Notes under the pieces: model-generated
What the model saw: only the letters and a program-made list of their open reading frames with translations
Told to the model about the DNA's origin: nothing
Database searches by the model: none
Shown: in pieces, positions 51,221 to 60,122 of the stretch
Layout: every line of letters starts with the position of its first letter
Numbering within the stretch: the stretch's first letter is position 1
Translations under genes and position numbers: made by a program
Source: Muricoccus harenae
Lineage (GTDB): Bacteria > Pseudomonadota > Alphaproteobacteria > Acetobacterales > Acetobacteraceae
Length of the DNA: 64,000 bases
Assembly (NCBI RefSeq): GCF_009848505.1
Contig: NZ_WWDL01000022.1
Coordinates: 37,260-101,259, forward strand
Reading direction: 5' to 3'

Positions 51221-52237
51221 ATGGCGAAACGTGGCAGTGGCTGGGTTCGCATGGCGGACGTAGCCCGGCTGGCCGGTGTCTCCATGATGACAGTCTCCCG
51301 TGCCTTTCAGGACGCGGGGCGTGTGTCGGCCGATGCCCGCCTTCGCATCGCCGAAGCCGCATCGACGCTGGGCTACGTTCCCAACCGTGCCGCGGCACAG
51401 CTGTCCTCCAGCCGAAGCCGCGTGGTCGCCGCGACCATCCCGTCCCTTTCAGAGGTGCAATTCGGCAACACGCTCGAAGGCCTGTCGGAGCCGCTGCGCC
51501 AGGCGGGCTACCAGCTTCTCATTGCCGAATGCGGCCCGACACCGGAGGAGGAGCGGCGCGCCGTTTCCACCGTTCTCGGCTATCGTCCCGATGCGCTGGT
51601 CGTCATTGGCGTCGATCACGGACCGAAGTCACGTGCGATGATCCGGGGTGCCGGCATTCCCGTGGTGGAGACCTGGAATCTCGACCAATCGCCAATGGAC
51701 ATGGCGGCTGGTTTCTCCAATCGCGGCGCGGCGCGGCGAATGGCGGAACATCTGGTCGGCCTCGGCCGGCGCAGGATCGGCTATGTGGACTTCCCGCGCC
51801 TGACCACGCATCGCTTCGTCGATCGCCAGCTGGGCTTCCGCGAGGTGATGGATCAGTCCGGCCTCTCGGCGAATCTCGTCTTCGAGCCGGATGACGGGCC
51901 GTCCGGCTTCGCGCGCGGGCGAGAGGCCGTGCGGGTACTCCTGGCACGGGAGGCGGCGATGGACGCGCTATTCTGCGCGACCGACGTCTTTGCGGCCGGC
52001 GCCGTGCTCGAGTGCCAGGCCCGCGGATGGGACGTACCCGGCCGAATCGCCGTTACCGGTTTTGGCAACTTCGATATCGCTGCCGAGATTCCTCCGGGCA
52101 TTACGACCATCCGGGTCGATCCTTGCGGAATCGGCCGGGTGGCGGCGGAGATGGTGCTGCAGCGGCTGGCGGGCGAGGCTGAGGCGGCGCTGAAACGTGA
52201 TCTCGGCTTTGAGCTGGTCCGGCGCGGGAGTGCCTGA
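51221..52237 (+). CDS. LacI-family transcriptional regulator
   Basis: A 338-residue repressor. The helix-turn-helix and hinge are MADVARLAGVSMMTVSRAFQ and LGYVPNRAAAQLSSSRSRVV; the effector domain has TIPSLSEVQFGNTLEGLSEP, DALVVIGVDHG and ALFCATDVFAAGAVLECQAR, close to GntR-type gluconate regulators. AAGGAG precedes the ATG at 51221. No sugar operon adjoins, so the regulated genes are elsewhere. Confidence 0.92.
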   Translation: MAKRGSGWVRMADVARLAGVSMMTVSRAFQDAGRVSADARLRIAEAASTLGYVPNRAAAQLSSSRSRVVAATIPSLSEVQFGNTLEGLSEPLRQAGYQLLIAECGPTPEEERRAVSTVLGYRPDALVVIGVDHGPKSRAMIRGAGIPVVETWNLDQSPMDMAAGFSNRGAARRMAEHLVGLGRRRIGYVDFPRLTTHRFVDRQLGFREVMDQSGLSANLVFEPDDGPSGFARGREAVRVLLAREAAMDALFCATDVFAAGAVLECQARGWDVPGRIAVTGFGNFDIAAEIPPGITTIRVDPCGIGRVAAEMVLQRLAGEAEAALKRDLGFELVRRGSA

Positions 52238-52244
52238 GGGCCTA

Positions 52245-52905
52245 TCAGCTCGCACAGTGCTGGGAAAAACTTCGAGACCTTCCGGAGGCTGCCGGAGCGC
52301 TACCGCCAGAACTTGGTGGTGCGGCAACCACCTGCTTCCCTCCGGCCTGCTCCGCCGCAGGCGTTGCCGCATCGGCAGCCGCGAGCAGCAAGCGCAGCTC
52401 TGGCAGATCAACGGCCCGTGGCTGCACGCCGACGAGGCTGATGCTGACTGTGACGCCGAGGGCCGGATTCGCCCCATGCTGGATGCCGGTGGCGCCAATG
52501 GTCAGCCGGACGCACTCCGCTACCTCCCATGCGCCGCGCAGATCGGTATCGGGCAGGATCACGCCGATTTTGTCCCCGCCATAGCGGCAGGCCGGGTCGC
52601 CGGCCGGCGAATCGTGGCCTCCAGCATATCGCGCAGGGTGCGCAGGGCGGCGTCTCCCGCCGCGTGGCCGCAGTGTTTGTTGAACTTCCTGAACCGGTCG
52701 CGATTGCGCAGCCGCAGCGAAAGCCAGGTGCCTTTCCGGGCCGCGCGGCACCATTCCGCCGTCAGCGCCTCGTCGAAACGACGCCAGCTGGCGAGGCCCG
52801 TCAGCCCGTTCGTCGCGACAATCTGCGCCAGACGTCCTTCCATCGTCTTCTGCAGCGTCACGTCGCGCGAGATGGCCGCTTTCGCAGGTCCTGCGATGTG
52901 CGCCC
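52245..52905 (-). pseudogene. Decayed PAS-GGDEF (diguanylate cyclase) gene
   Basis: On the minus strand one frame (about 52905 to 52600) reads AAISRDVTLQKTMEGRLAQI, then ATNGLTGLASWRRFDEAL and FRKFNKHCGHAAGDAALRTL, the N-terminal half of a GGDEF domain with a PAS-type linker. Near 52600 the match shifts by one base to DPACRYGGDKIGVILPDTDL and VTVSISLVG. The GGDEF signature has become GGDKI, so catalytic Glu and Phe are lost as well. The 5' end is missing. It lies against the LacI gene end, convergent. Confidence 0.8.
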
Positions 52906-52932
52906 TTGCTCTTGATCGGGCGGAACGGTGCC

Positions 52933-53421
52933 TTAGCCGGGAGTGGTCTGTGCGGCCGCGCTGTCCAGCAGCAGTTGCTGATGCGCGTCCATGATGGTTT
53001 GTGCCTCCCCCGCTGTGAGCTTGCGGGCGGGGCCGCGCCCTTTCGGGCAGGTCAGGCGCGGGTGGTCCACCGCGCCGAACAGGCGGCAGATGAGCGGGCG
53101 ATCTTCATGGATCGCGCAGCTTCCATCCAGCGAATACGGGCAGGTGAGGCAGCTTGCTGTGGCATGGCGCTTCTCCGCCACCTGGTCCCATTCCCAGCGC
53201 GTCATTGCGATCGCCCCGCAGCAGGCGGTGCAGCCCGGCTCGCATTCGAAGCCCGGGATGCGGTCGTAGAGGGCGCGGTGCCGCTCCGCGATCTCCTCCA
53301 GGGACGGCGCCGGCTGCGACGGCTGAGCCGTCACCCGGCTCTCGAGCAGGCGCGCAAAGGGGTGCGGGGCCTCGAAGGGGCCTCGCACCAATCCTCCCGC
53401 CGTGTCGCCGGTCATGGCCAT
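52933..53421 (-). CDS. YkgJ-family cysteine cluster protein
   Basis: A 162-residue soluble protein with a probable zinc or iron-sulfur site: PGFECEPGCTACCGAIAMT, then CLTCPYSLDGSCAIHEDRP and LICRLFG, and a later CPKGRG, eight cysteines in all, as in the YkgJ/UPF0153 family. Start could be 53421 or 53415; no ribosome site decides. The function of the family is unknown. Between the decayed GGDEF gene and the pectate lyase, same strand. Confidence 0.85.
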   Translation of the reverse strand: MAMTGDTAGGLVRGPFEAPHPFARLLESRVTAQPSQPAPSLEEIAERHRALYDRIPGFECEPGCTACCGAIAMTRWEWDQVAEKRHATASCLTCPYSLDGSCAIHEDRPLICRLFGAVDHPRLTCPKGRGPARKLTAGEAQTIMDAHQQLLLDSAAAQTTPG

Positions 53422-53518
53422 GGGGCGCAAACTGCTCCAGGCGGGGCAGCTCCGCCAAGCCAATCCAGTTCATTCTGGCAGGATCTGGGCCGGGGGCCGT
53501 ACCGGGCTCCGCCGGCGG

Positions 53519-55102
53519 TCAGAGGATGAAGTCGCTCGCCGAAAGCGAATGGTAGCCGGCCATCTCGATCTGGAAATCAGCCCTTCGGTCGCCATCAATA
53601 TCGGCGTCGATCCGTGTGTCGTCATAGACCTTGACCGCTCGCAGCTCCCCCGCCTTTCCGGTGAAGTCTCGGTCGCCGATCCAGGTGAAGCCCTGGTCGC
53701 TACCGGAGTTGCTACGCGCATCAATTTGCGACAGGTCGATCACATCCCCGTCGCCGAAGTCGAGAATGAGATCGCGGTGGCTGCCGCCCTTTGAGTCGAG
53801 GATTTGGGTGAAGATGAAGCGATCCTCGCCTGTCCCGCCGCGCAGCGTATCCTTACCGGAACCTCCGGTGAGACGGTCATTGCCCGCTTCCCCGTTGAGC
53901 GAATCATCGCCCGCGCCACCAAGGAGGACGTCGTTTCCTGCACCGCCCAGGAGCGTGTCCCGGCCCACGCCGCCATCGAGCTGGTCGTTGCCGTTACTGC
54001 CAGATAGCCTATCGTCGCCTCTCCCCCCGGACAGCGTATCGTTACCACCCTTGCCGTCAATCGTGTCGTTTCCGGAGGTGCCCGCCAGCCGATCTGACGA
54101 TTCGGTTCCCTTCGCATCCGAAGGTTGGGTGGCCTTGCCAGGCTTGGTTGAACCATCCGTGTCGCCCGACAGGTCGAACTTACCGAGGCCGGCATGGCTC
54201 AGGACATAAGCTTTCACTTTGGAGACAGGATCGAGCGTGTAGTCATAAGGAGCGCTGAAGTGCCCGGTGGACTTTCCATCGGCCCCGCTCGCCTCGCCCT
54301 TGCCAACCTTTGCCCAGGTGACACTGTCGAATTCGTTGCCGCTCAGCTGCCAGAAGCCGATCTTGTCGCTGTCGAGACTGACGATCGGGTTATGTGCGTT
54401 CTCGAAGACATTGTTCTCGATCAGCCCCACCGCACCCATGCGCATGTTGATCGCGGAGGTCTCGATATCCGTGTAGTAGTTCCCGTACACATGGACATAG
54501 CCGTCGCGGACGCTTGGTGCACGCGAGCCGATATTCTCGAACATGTTGTGATCGTAGGTGATATAGCGGCCGCCGCTGTCGTCATCGGAGAAGCCGGTCA
54601 GCGACACCTTGTGATGGTCGTGAAAGTAGTTGTTTGAGACGGTGACATATTCCACGCCGCGCTTCATATCGATCAGGCCGTCGTAATAGTCCTTTCCGAC
54701 GGACATGCTGCTGTACATCTCATTGTGGTCGATCCAGATGTTGTGGGATCCGCCCTCGATGCCAATGGCATCCTTCGGGCCGCTGCGCACGTCGTGGATC
54801 TCGAGGTTCCGGAAGATCAGGTTGGACGAGCCGTCCTTCACCCGGAAGCCGATACCGTCGAACTCCGCACCCTTGCCGGCACCGATGATCGAAAGGTTGT
54901 GTACGTCAGCGATATCAATGACGTCGGCGCCGGTGTTACCGGTGGTAATCTCGCCCCTGACGCTGATCGTCAGCGGCTTGGTCCCCGCCTTGTCGATTGC
55001 GGCCAGCAATTCCTTGCCGGTGGTGACCGTAACAGTGGCTCCGCCGGCACCCCCCGTGGTGCCGCCCTTCATGGACGCGAAGCCATGAGCTCGATCGGTC
55101 AT
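53519..55102 (-). CDS. Pectate lyase (PL1) with C-terminal RTX repeats
   Basis: A 527-residue secreted enzyme. Residues 20-300 are a right-handed beta-helix of polysaccharide lyase family 1: NIWIDHNEMYSS near 121, YYDGLIDMKRGVEYVTVSNN near 139, and the catalytic arginine pair in GSRAPSVRDGYVHVYGN (Arg194, Arg199). Residues 340-430 have about nine RTX nonapeptides (GGxGxDxLx), then a C-terminal RTX-type tail (LILDFGDGDVIDLSQID). There is no N-terminal signal peptide, so type I secretion is expected, but no T1SS genes are in the window. It degrades pectin and fits plant or soil life. Confidence 0.92.
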   Translation of the reverse strand: MTDRAHGFASMKGGTTGGAGGATVTVTTGKELLAAIDKAGTKPLTISVRGEITTGNTGADVIDIADVHNLSIIGAGKGAEFDGIGFRVKDGSSNLIFRNLEIHDVRSGPKDAIGIEGGSHNIWIDHNEMYSSMSVGKDYYDGLIDMKRGVEYVTVSNNYFHDHHKVSLTGFSDDDSGGRYITYDHNMFENIGSRAPSVRDGYVHVYGNYYTDIETSAINMRMGAVGLIENNVFENAHNPIVSLDSDKIGFWQLSGNEFDSVTWAKVGKGEASGADGKSTGHFSAPYDYTLDPVSKVKAYVLSHAGLGKFDLSGDTDGSTKPGKATQPSDAKGTESSDRLAGTSGNDTIDGKGGNDTLSGGRGDDRLSGSNGNDQLDGGVGRDTLLGGAGNDVLLGGAGDDSLNGEAGNDRLTGGSGKDTLRGGTGEDRFIFTQILDSKGGSHRDLILDFGDGDVIDLSQIDARSNSGSDQGFTWIGDRDFTGKAGELRAVKVYDDTRIDADIDGDRRADFQIEMAGYHSLSASDFIL

Positions 55103-55665
55103 GATCTGAAATCCCCGTTTCGCACGGGCGAGCCCGCGCGGTTCCCAAGACAGGTCCCTGACGGCCTGCGTTCATCTATGTATTAAATGAATCAATAGTA
55201 TTGCGGAGGAACAATACTTTGACTTTGGGGGGGAGGAACTAGAGATTCGCAGCGTGAATCGGTTCTATTCTTCCGCCGTTGGTGTCGGTTAGGCGGGTTC
55301 TTGGCTATCAGCCTGCCCCGCTGCACAGCAACCCGGAATCGCACGAAACAGTGAGGGTTGGCGCTGATTCACTAACGTTAACCGATTATCCGTAAAGATA
55401 TAGGATTTCGGTCTTAGGTTCGCCCCGCGGGTGTGGCTGTGGACACACCGGTCGCAGTTGGGTGCACAGGTCAGTGTTCCAGCGCACCGGCGGGTCAGCG
55501 GGCGCAGAATGCGGGGCCGCCGTGGTCCATCGCGCGGTAACTACATTGGACGGCGAAGCTCGGAGCAGCGGCACGGCTGACGGATTGTGGCGCGCGAGCA
55601 CCTTTGGACCGGATCGCTAGGTTGTGGTTACTTGGCTCCGTTCGCCCCCTGCGGCATAATGCCTT
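55103..55665. other. AT-richer gene-free region upstream of pectate lyase
   Basis: 563 bases with lower GC than the rest, including TATTAAATGAATCAATAG near 55180 and GTTAACCGATTATCCG near 55375. No gene is supported on either strand. It must carry the pectate lyase promoter (minus strand). An inverted repeat at 55197-55218 is listed separately. Confidence 0.45.
55197..55218. repeat. 7-bp perfect inverted repeat around a Shine-Dalgarno-like core
   Basis: AGTATTG (55197-55203) and CAATACT (55212-55218) flank CGGAGGAA. It lies about 95 bases upstream of the pectate lyase ATG, in the AT-rich stretch. It could be an operator or a hairpin; no gene follows the AGGA on the plus strand. Confidence 0.4.
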
Positions 55666-55887
55666 CTAAACACTGCGAAGTCGCGCGAGGCGCCTCAGGC
55701 ATTCTGGGCAAGTGACCTGTTCAGCAGGTGGCTCAGCCCAGGCGGATCCGGGACCGGGCTCATCACCACAGAGGGACATGCGGAGATGCGGGGTGACGGC
55801 ATGGAAGACCGGTGCGCGACCGTGCCGAGGGCGCCCTGCCTTTCGGAGCGCAACAAAGGTGCGACCAGAAACCACGAAGGGGTCCAT
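55666..55887 (-). CDS. Possible small zinc-ribbon-like protein
   Basis: A 73-residue frame whose C-terminal half looks protein-like: FHAVTPHLRMSLCGDEPG, then AEQVTCPECLRRLARL. The His/Cys and CxxC arrangement suggests a zinc site of a kind seen in small hypothetical proteins ending in VTCPxCL. Start MDPFVV at 55887 is a guess with only a distant CAGGA. Codon use is less biased than in core genes. Treat as tentative. Confidence 0.4.
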   Translation of the reverse strand: MDPFVVSGRTFVALRKAGRPRHGRAPVFHAVTPHLRMSLCGDEPGPGSAWAEPPAEQVTCPECLRRLARLRSV

Positions 55888-56233
55888 GGGAATTGTTTGT
55901 CCTGCCATCGGAGCAGACAAGCCGGATGCGCAACAGTTTCGCCCGGAATTTGATCCGCACGTCTTCGGTACAAGCAAGAATCTGCAGGGGCAAGAAAAGA
56001 CAGGTTCAGACCGGTGTTGCGTAGTAATGCAACTTGAACTGTATTCTCCGGGCAAGTTAAGCGACGGAGGTTGATTCTCGGCTTGATCGGCTACGCAATA
56101 GCTGCCGCCCCAGTCGCGCGCTACAACCGCAGGTCGGTCCCGCCGATGCCGAAAACGCGAGCGTCGCCGGCGCGGCAAAAGGCGCAGGCTAGCCAGGGAG
56201 GGCGATGGCCCAGCGCCGGCCAAGGGCTCGGAA
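55888..56233 (+). other. Intergenic region upstream of the capsule export operon
   Basis: 346 bases with no supported gene. It should contain the promoter for the kpsM-type operon starting at 56234. No ops/JUMPstart element (GGCGGTAG) or clear -35/-10 pair was found here. Confidence 0.4.
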
Positions 56234-57196
56234 ATGGCCGAAATCTCACAACCGCGAGCCAATTCCGGTCGCATTCTGAACCAGACAACACATGCAGGAA
56301 TGCGCGGTCGGGGCTACGGATCAGCAGGAACAACACCGGGTTACTCCCATGCGGCTTTCAACCTCACTGGACACGTTCAGCAGCGCCGCCCGATCTCGTG
56401 GCGCGTGTGGTTTCCGGCTGTGATCTGGACGGCGATTGCCAACCAGCGCCGTATCGTCGGCGCAGTCCTGCTGCGTGAATCCCGCACGCGGTTCGGCCGT
56501 ACGCGCCTTGGTTACTTGTGGGCGCTGGCCGAGCCGATCTCGCATGTGATGGTGATGTCGATCGTGTATTGGGCGATCAATCGTCGCGCACCTGTGGGCG
56601 ACAATGTGATTCTGTTCTTCATCACCGGCGTGCTGCCCTTCTTCCTTTTCCAGAAGACTGCACGAAACCTTGGTGGAGCGTTGCGCGGCGGGCAGACGCT
56701 GCTCCGGCTGCCGCTGGTCAACGGCATGGACCTGGTGATGGCGCGCGCGCTCTTGGAAGCCGTGACCTGGGTTTGTGTCACGTTTATCATCCTCGGGTTC
56801 ATGGTCGTCAGCGGCCGGGCGCATATGCCGGACCACCCGCTGATCTGCGCCGCCGCGGCGGTCGCCACCTTTGGGCTGGGCTTTGGCATTGGACTGGTCA
56901 ACGCCGTGCTCATGACCATGTGGAAGTCCTGGGTGATGATCTATCCGATGATCACCAAGCCGCTTTACCACTTCTCGGCCATTTTTTTCTTTATCGACCG
57001 GATTCCAGCCGACTTGCGGTACTGGCTTTCCTGGAACCCCATGATGCATTCGGTGCAGTGGTTCCGGCAGGGCTACATCACCGAATACGCCTCGGTCACG
57101 CTGGATCCCGATTACCTGCTGAAATGGGCCATCGCGTCCATCCTGCTCGGCCTCTGCCTGGAGCGGGTGACGCAGCGTCAGGTGCAGTCGGCATGA
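56234..57196 (+). CDS. kpsM: Capsule polysaccharide ABC exporter permease (KpsM/BexB type)
   Basis: A 320-residue ABC-2 membrane protein that exports a finished polysaccharide from the cytoplasm. About six transmembrane segments follow RESRTRFGRTRLGYLWALAE, the amphipathic entry helix of this family; FFITGVLPFFLFQKTARNL and the end LSWNPMMHSVQWFRQGYITE are typical of KpsM/CtrC. The N-terminus is about 50 residues longer than usual; AAGGG seven bases before 56234 supports this start, with an ATG at 56300 as the shorter option. ATGA overlap with the ATPase. Confidence 0.9.
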   Translation: MAEISQPRANSGRILNQTTHAGMRGRGYGSAGTTPGYSHAAFNLTGHVQQRRPISWRVWFPAVIWTAIANQRRIVGAVLLRESRTRFGRTRLGYLWALAEPISHVMVMSIVYWAINRRAPVGDNVILFFITGVLPFFLFQKTARNLGGALRGGQTLLRLPLVNGMDLVMARALLEAVTWVCVTFIILGFMVVSGRAHMPDHPLICAAAAVATFGLGFGIGLVNAVLMTMWKSWVMIYPMITKPLYHFSAIFFFIDRIPADLRYWLSWNPMMHSVQWFRQGYITEYASVTLDPDYLLKWAIASILLGLCLERVTQRQVQSA

Positions 57197-57858
57197 TCGA
57201 GCTTCATCGCGTTACCAAGGCCCATCGTGGCCCCATGGGCCGGCAGACGGTGCTGTCGGACATCTCGGCTCTGTTCGACTGCTCGACCGATGTCGGCATC
57301 CTGGGTGGCAACGGCTCGGGCAAGTCCACGCTGCTGCGGATCATCGCGGGGATGGACAAGCCGGATTACGGGCATGTTCGACGCAGTGTCCGTGTCTCCT
57401 TTCCGATCAGCTACGGTGGCGCCTTCCATCCCAATCTTTCGGCCCGGGAGAATGTCCGCTTCATCGCGCGCCTCTACGGGGCCGACGAAGCCGGGGTGGT
57501 CCGCTACGTCCGGGACTTCTCGGAGATCGGCAATCACTTTGAACGCCCGGTCACGACCTATTCCAACAGTATGAAGGCGCGCGTGGCCTTTGCCTTGTCC
57601 ATGGCCATCGAGTTCGACGTGTATCTCGTCGACGAGGTTACGGCGGTAGGCGACGTCGGCTTCAAACGCAAATGCATCCAGGCCCTTGCCGAGCGCCGGA
57701 AGACCGCGAAGCTCATCATGGTTTCGCAGGCGGTGACCACGATCGGTCGCATCTGCCAGCAGGGCGCCGTCCTTGAGGATGGCCAGCTGCGGGTCTTCGA
57801 AAGCATGGCGGATGCAATCCAGGCCTATGAGAACAACCTGATGGTGCTGCATGTCTGA
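57193..57858 (+). CDS. kpsT: Capsule polysaccharide ABC exporter ATPase (KpsT type)
   Basis: A 221-residue ATPase partnering the permease. Walker A LGGNGSGKSTL near 36, then MDKPDYGHVRRSVRVSFPI, YGGAFHPNLSARENVRFIAR, a shortened signature TTYSNSMKARVAFALSMA and Walker B VYLVDEVTAVGDVGF. The modified signature (YSNSMK) is characteristic of KpsT/CtrD. Its end overlaps the kpsE start by eight bases. Confidence 0.93.
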   Translation: MIELHRVTKAHRGPMGRQTVLSDISALFDCSTDVGILGGNGSGKSTLLRIIAGMDKPDYGHVRRSVRVSFPISYGGAFHPNLSARENVRFIARLYGADEAGVVRYVRDFSEIGNHFERPVTTYSNSMKARVAFALSMAIEFDVYLVDEVTAVGDVGFKRKCIQALAERRKTAKLIMVSQAVTTIGRICQQGAVLEDGQLRVFESMADAIQAYENNLMVLHV

Positions 57859-58180
57859 CGTCATCACGCCCACCCAAAAACCCCTTCGGGCACGCCTCGA
57901 CGCGTCCTCGGCGATCACGGAGCACCATGCTCCGCGAACCGGGATCACGTTGCCGCAGCTGCCGCCGCCACCCCGGCGTCGGCGCAGCGGGCTGCTCGTT
58001 TTCATCCTCATGGTGGTGGTGCCGACGCTGCTCAGCGTCGTCTACTTCAACTTCATCGCCGCGAAGCAGTATGAGACCACGGCCATCTTCGCCCTGCGCG
58101 TGGGCGAGGAACGCGACGACACGGCGGCCCGCGAGGGATCGCTGGTCGGAGCCTTCGGCCCGCCAGCGGCGCGGCCGTGA
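57851..58180 (+). pseudogene. kpsE: kpsE-type capsule export protein, N-terminal piece of a frameshifted gene
   Basis: A 109-residue piece holding the cytoplasmic tail, TM1 (GLLVFILMVVVPTLLSVVYF) and the start of the periplasmic domain (AAKQYETTAIFALRVGEERD). The frame then runs LVGAFGPPAARP to a stop, while the homology continues in the -1 frame as PASGAAVTQSYGLARYI. The break is at the C-run 58159-58161 (GGCCCGCC); one extra C restores a single frame through to 59085. This is either a true inactivating indel, a sequencing error or recoding. KpsE/CtrB proteins bridge inner and outer membrane in capsule export. Confidence 0.8.
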
Positions 58181-59085
58181 CGCAGTCCTATGGCCTGGCA
58201 CGCTACATCGCCTCGGCACCCGCCGTGGAGGACATCACCCGCAGGGGCGTTGATGTCCGCGGCATCCTGTCCAATCCGCTTGCGGACCCGCTTGTCCGCC
58301 TTCCGCCAGATGCTCCGCTCGAGCGGCTCATGCGCGCCTGGCATTCGATGGTGCGGGCAGAATTCGAGATCACCAGCGGCGTGGTCACGCTGAAGACCTA
58401 CGCCTATACGCCTGAGGACTCCTTTGCTCTCACCAGCGCGATCCTTGCCTCGAGCGAGGGCATGATCAACCAGGTCTCGTCCCGGGCCCATACGGATGCG
58501 CTGAAGTTTGCCGAAGGCGAGGTGCAGAACGCCGAGCAGCAGCTGGCCTCGGTACGTGCCAGGCTGCAGGCGCTGCGGACGACCAGCGGCGTGCTCGATC
58601 CCACCCGTTCGACTGCCAACAATGTCGAGCTGGAGGGCCGGCTGAGGCAGGATCTGATGCAGGCTGAGAGCCAGGCGGATAGCCTTCGCGCCTCTGGCGG
58701 CCAGAACAGCCCTGCCTTCGCGGCCCTGAACACCCGCATCCGCGCCATGAGGCAGCAGCTTTCCCAGCTGGAGCGGCAGGTGAGCCGCAACGCTCTGGAT
58801 CAGCAGGGCTCCGGTTGGGCGTCGGTTATCGACCGGCACGAGGCGCTCCAGGCGGAGTTGCGCCGGGCCGAGAGCCGCTACACCACCGCGACGGAGAACC
58901 TGCAGATCGCCCGTAATAACGCGGTGCGCCAGGGCACTTACCTGCTGCCCTTCGTGCGGCCCGTGACGGCGGTCGAGGCGGCCTATCCGCGTCCTTGGCT
59001 GTCGCCCCTGATCGTCGCCGGTTGCGCGGTCCTCGCCTGGGCGATGTCCGTCCTCCTCTACTACGCGGTGCGGGACCACGCCTGA
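58177..59085 (+). pseudogene. kpsE: kpsE-type capsule export protein, C-terminal piece
   Basis: A 302-residue piece starting at a GTG that overlaps the upstream stop as GTGA, so some translation by re-initiation is possible. It has IASAPAVEDITRRGVDVRGI, a long periplasmic coiled coil (about 105-240), and the C-terminal TM2 (LSPLIVAGCAVLAWAMSVLL), the normal end of KpsE/Wzz-like co-polymerases. Without TM1 this piece would not be anchored properly. Taken with the previous piece the total length of about 410 residues is normal for the family. Confidence 0.8.
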
Positions 59086-59122
59086 GCCCCGCCACGTCTG
59101 TCGCAACACTTTCGGAGACCCC

Positions 59123-60118
59123 ATGCAGTATCTCGTCACAGGCACAGCAGGCTTCATCGGCTTCCATGTCGCACGCCGCCTGCTTGCCGACGGGCATGAC
59201 GTCACCGGCGTCGATGGCATGACGAGCTACTACGATGTCGAGCTGAAGCGCCGCCGTCATGCGATGCTGCGGGAGTATCCGCGGTTCCACGGGCATGAGT
59301 TCATGCTCGAGGATACGGAGGCGCTGACCCGTGTCGTCGATGCCTGCGAGCCCGAGGTGTTGATCCACCTCGCCGCGCAGGCCGGCGTCCGCTACAGCAT
59401 CGAGAACCCGCGCGCTTACATTGACTCCAACCTTGTCGGCACCTTCAACGTGATGGAGCAGGCGCGTCGGTGCCGCGTGGGCCATCTGATGCTGGCCTCC
59501 ACCTCCTCGGTCTATGGCGCCAATGCCGCGATGCCCTTCAGCGAGGGGCATCGCGCCGACCATCCGCTGACTCTCTACGCCGCCACGAAGAAGGCAACTG
59601 AGGGGATGGCGCATTGCTACGCGCATCTCTGGTCTATCCCGACGACGGCCTTCCGCTTCTTCACCGTCTATGGGCCCTGGGGCCGGCCCGACATGGCTCT
59701 GTTCCGCTTCACGGAGAACGCGTTCCGGGGGCTGCCGATCGACGTCTACAACCACGGGCAGATGCAGCGTGACTTCACCTATGTTGACGACCTGGTGGAG
59801 GCTATCGTGCGGCTTGCTGGCCTTCCGCCGAAGCAGGCGGATGAGGATGCCGTCGGGTCCAGCCCAGCCGGCCCTTACCGGGTCGTCAACATCGGCAACA
59901 GCGAGCCGGTAAACCTTATCTCCTTCATCGAAGCTATCGAGCGCGCAACGGGTCGGGAGACGATCCGCAATTACCTCGACATGCAGACCGGCGACGTGCC
60001 GGCCACCTGGGCTGATACCACCGTGCTCGAGGCCATTACCGGATTCCGCCCGAACACACCGGTCTCGGTCGGAGTCGCGCATTTCGTCGACTGGTATCGT
60101 TCCTACCACCAGGTCTGA
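59123..60118 (+). CDS. NAD-dependent epimerase, UDP-glucuronate 4-epimerase-like
   Basis: A 331-residue short-chain dehydrogenase family enzyme. NAD motif TGTAGFIGFH, HLAAQAGVRYSIENPRAYID, the catalytic STSSVYG and YAATKKATEGM, and TVYGPWGRPDMALFRF followed by RDFTYVDDLVEAI are those of UDP-GlcA 4-epimerases (CapI/Lpl type), which supply UDP-galacturonate for capsule. Within the export operon, so a galacturonate-containing capsule is plausible. Confidence 0.9.
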   Translation: MQYLVTGTAGFIGFHVARRLLADGHDVTGVDGMTSYYDVELKRRRHAMLREYPRFHGHEFMLEDTEALTRVVDACEPEVLIHLAAQAGVRYSIENPRAYIDSNLVGTFNVMEQARRCRVGHLMLASTSSVYGANAAMPFSEGHRADHPLTLYAATKKATEGMAHCYAHLWSIPTTAFRFFTVYGPWGRPDMALFRFTENAFRGLPIDVYNHGQMQRDFTYVDDLVEAIVRLAGLPPKQADEDAVGSSPAGPYRVVNIGNSEPVNLISFIEAIERATGRETIRNYLDMQTGDVPATWADTTVLEAITGFRPNTPVSVGVAHFVDWYRSYHQV

Positions 60119-60122
60119 CGAC

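Noticed and set aside
55386..55601. 71-residue minus-strand frame in the gap
   Set aside because: No ribosome site, no motif, random-looking composition.
57642..57649. GGCGGTAG, the core of the ops/JUMPstart element of capsule operons
   Set aside because: It lies inside the kpsT coding sequence, not upstream of the operon, and fits the reading frame.
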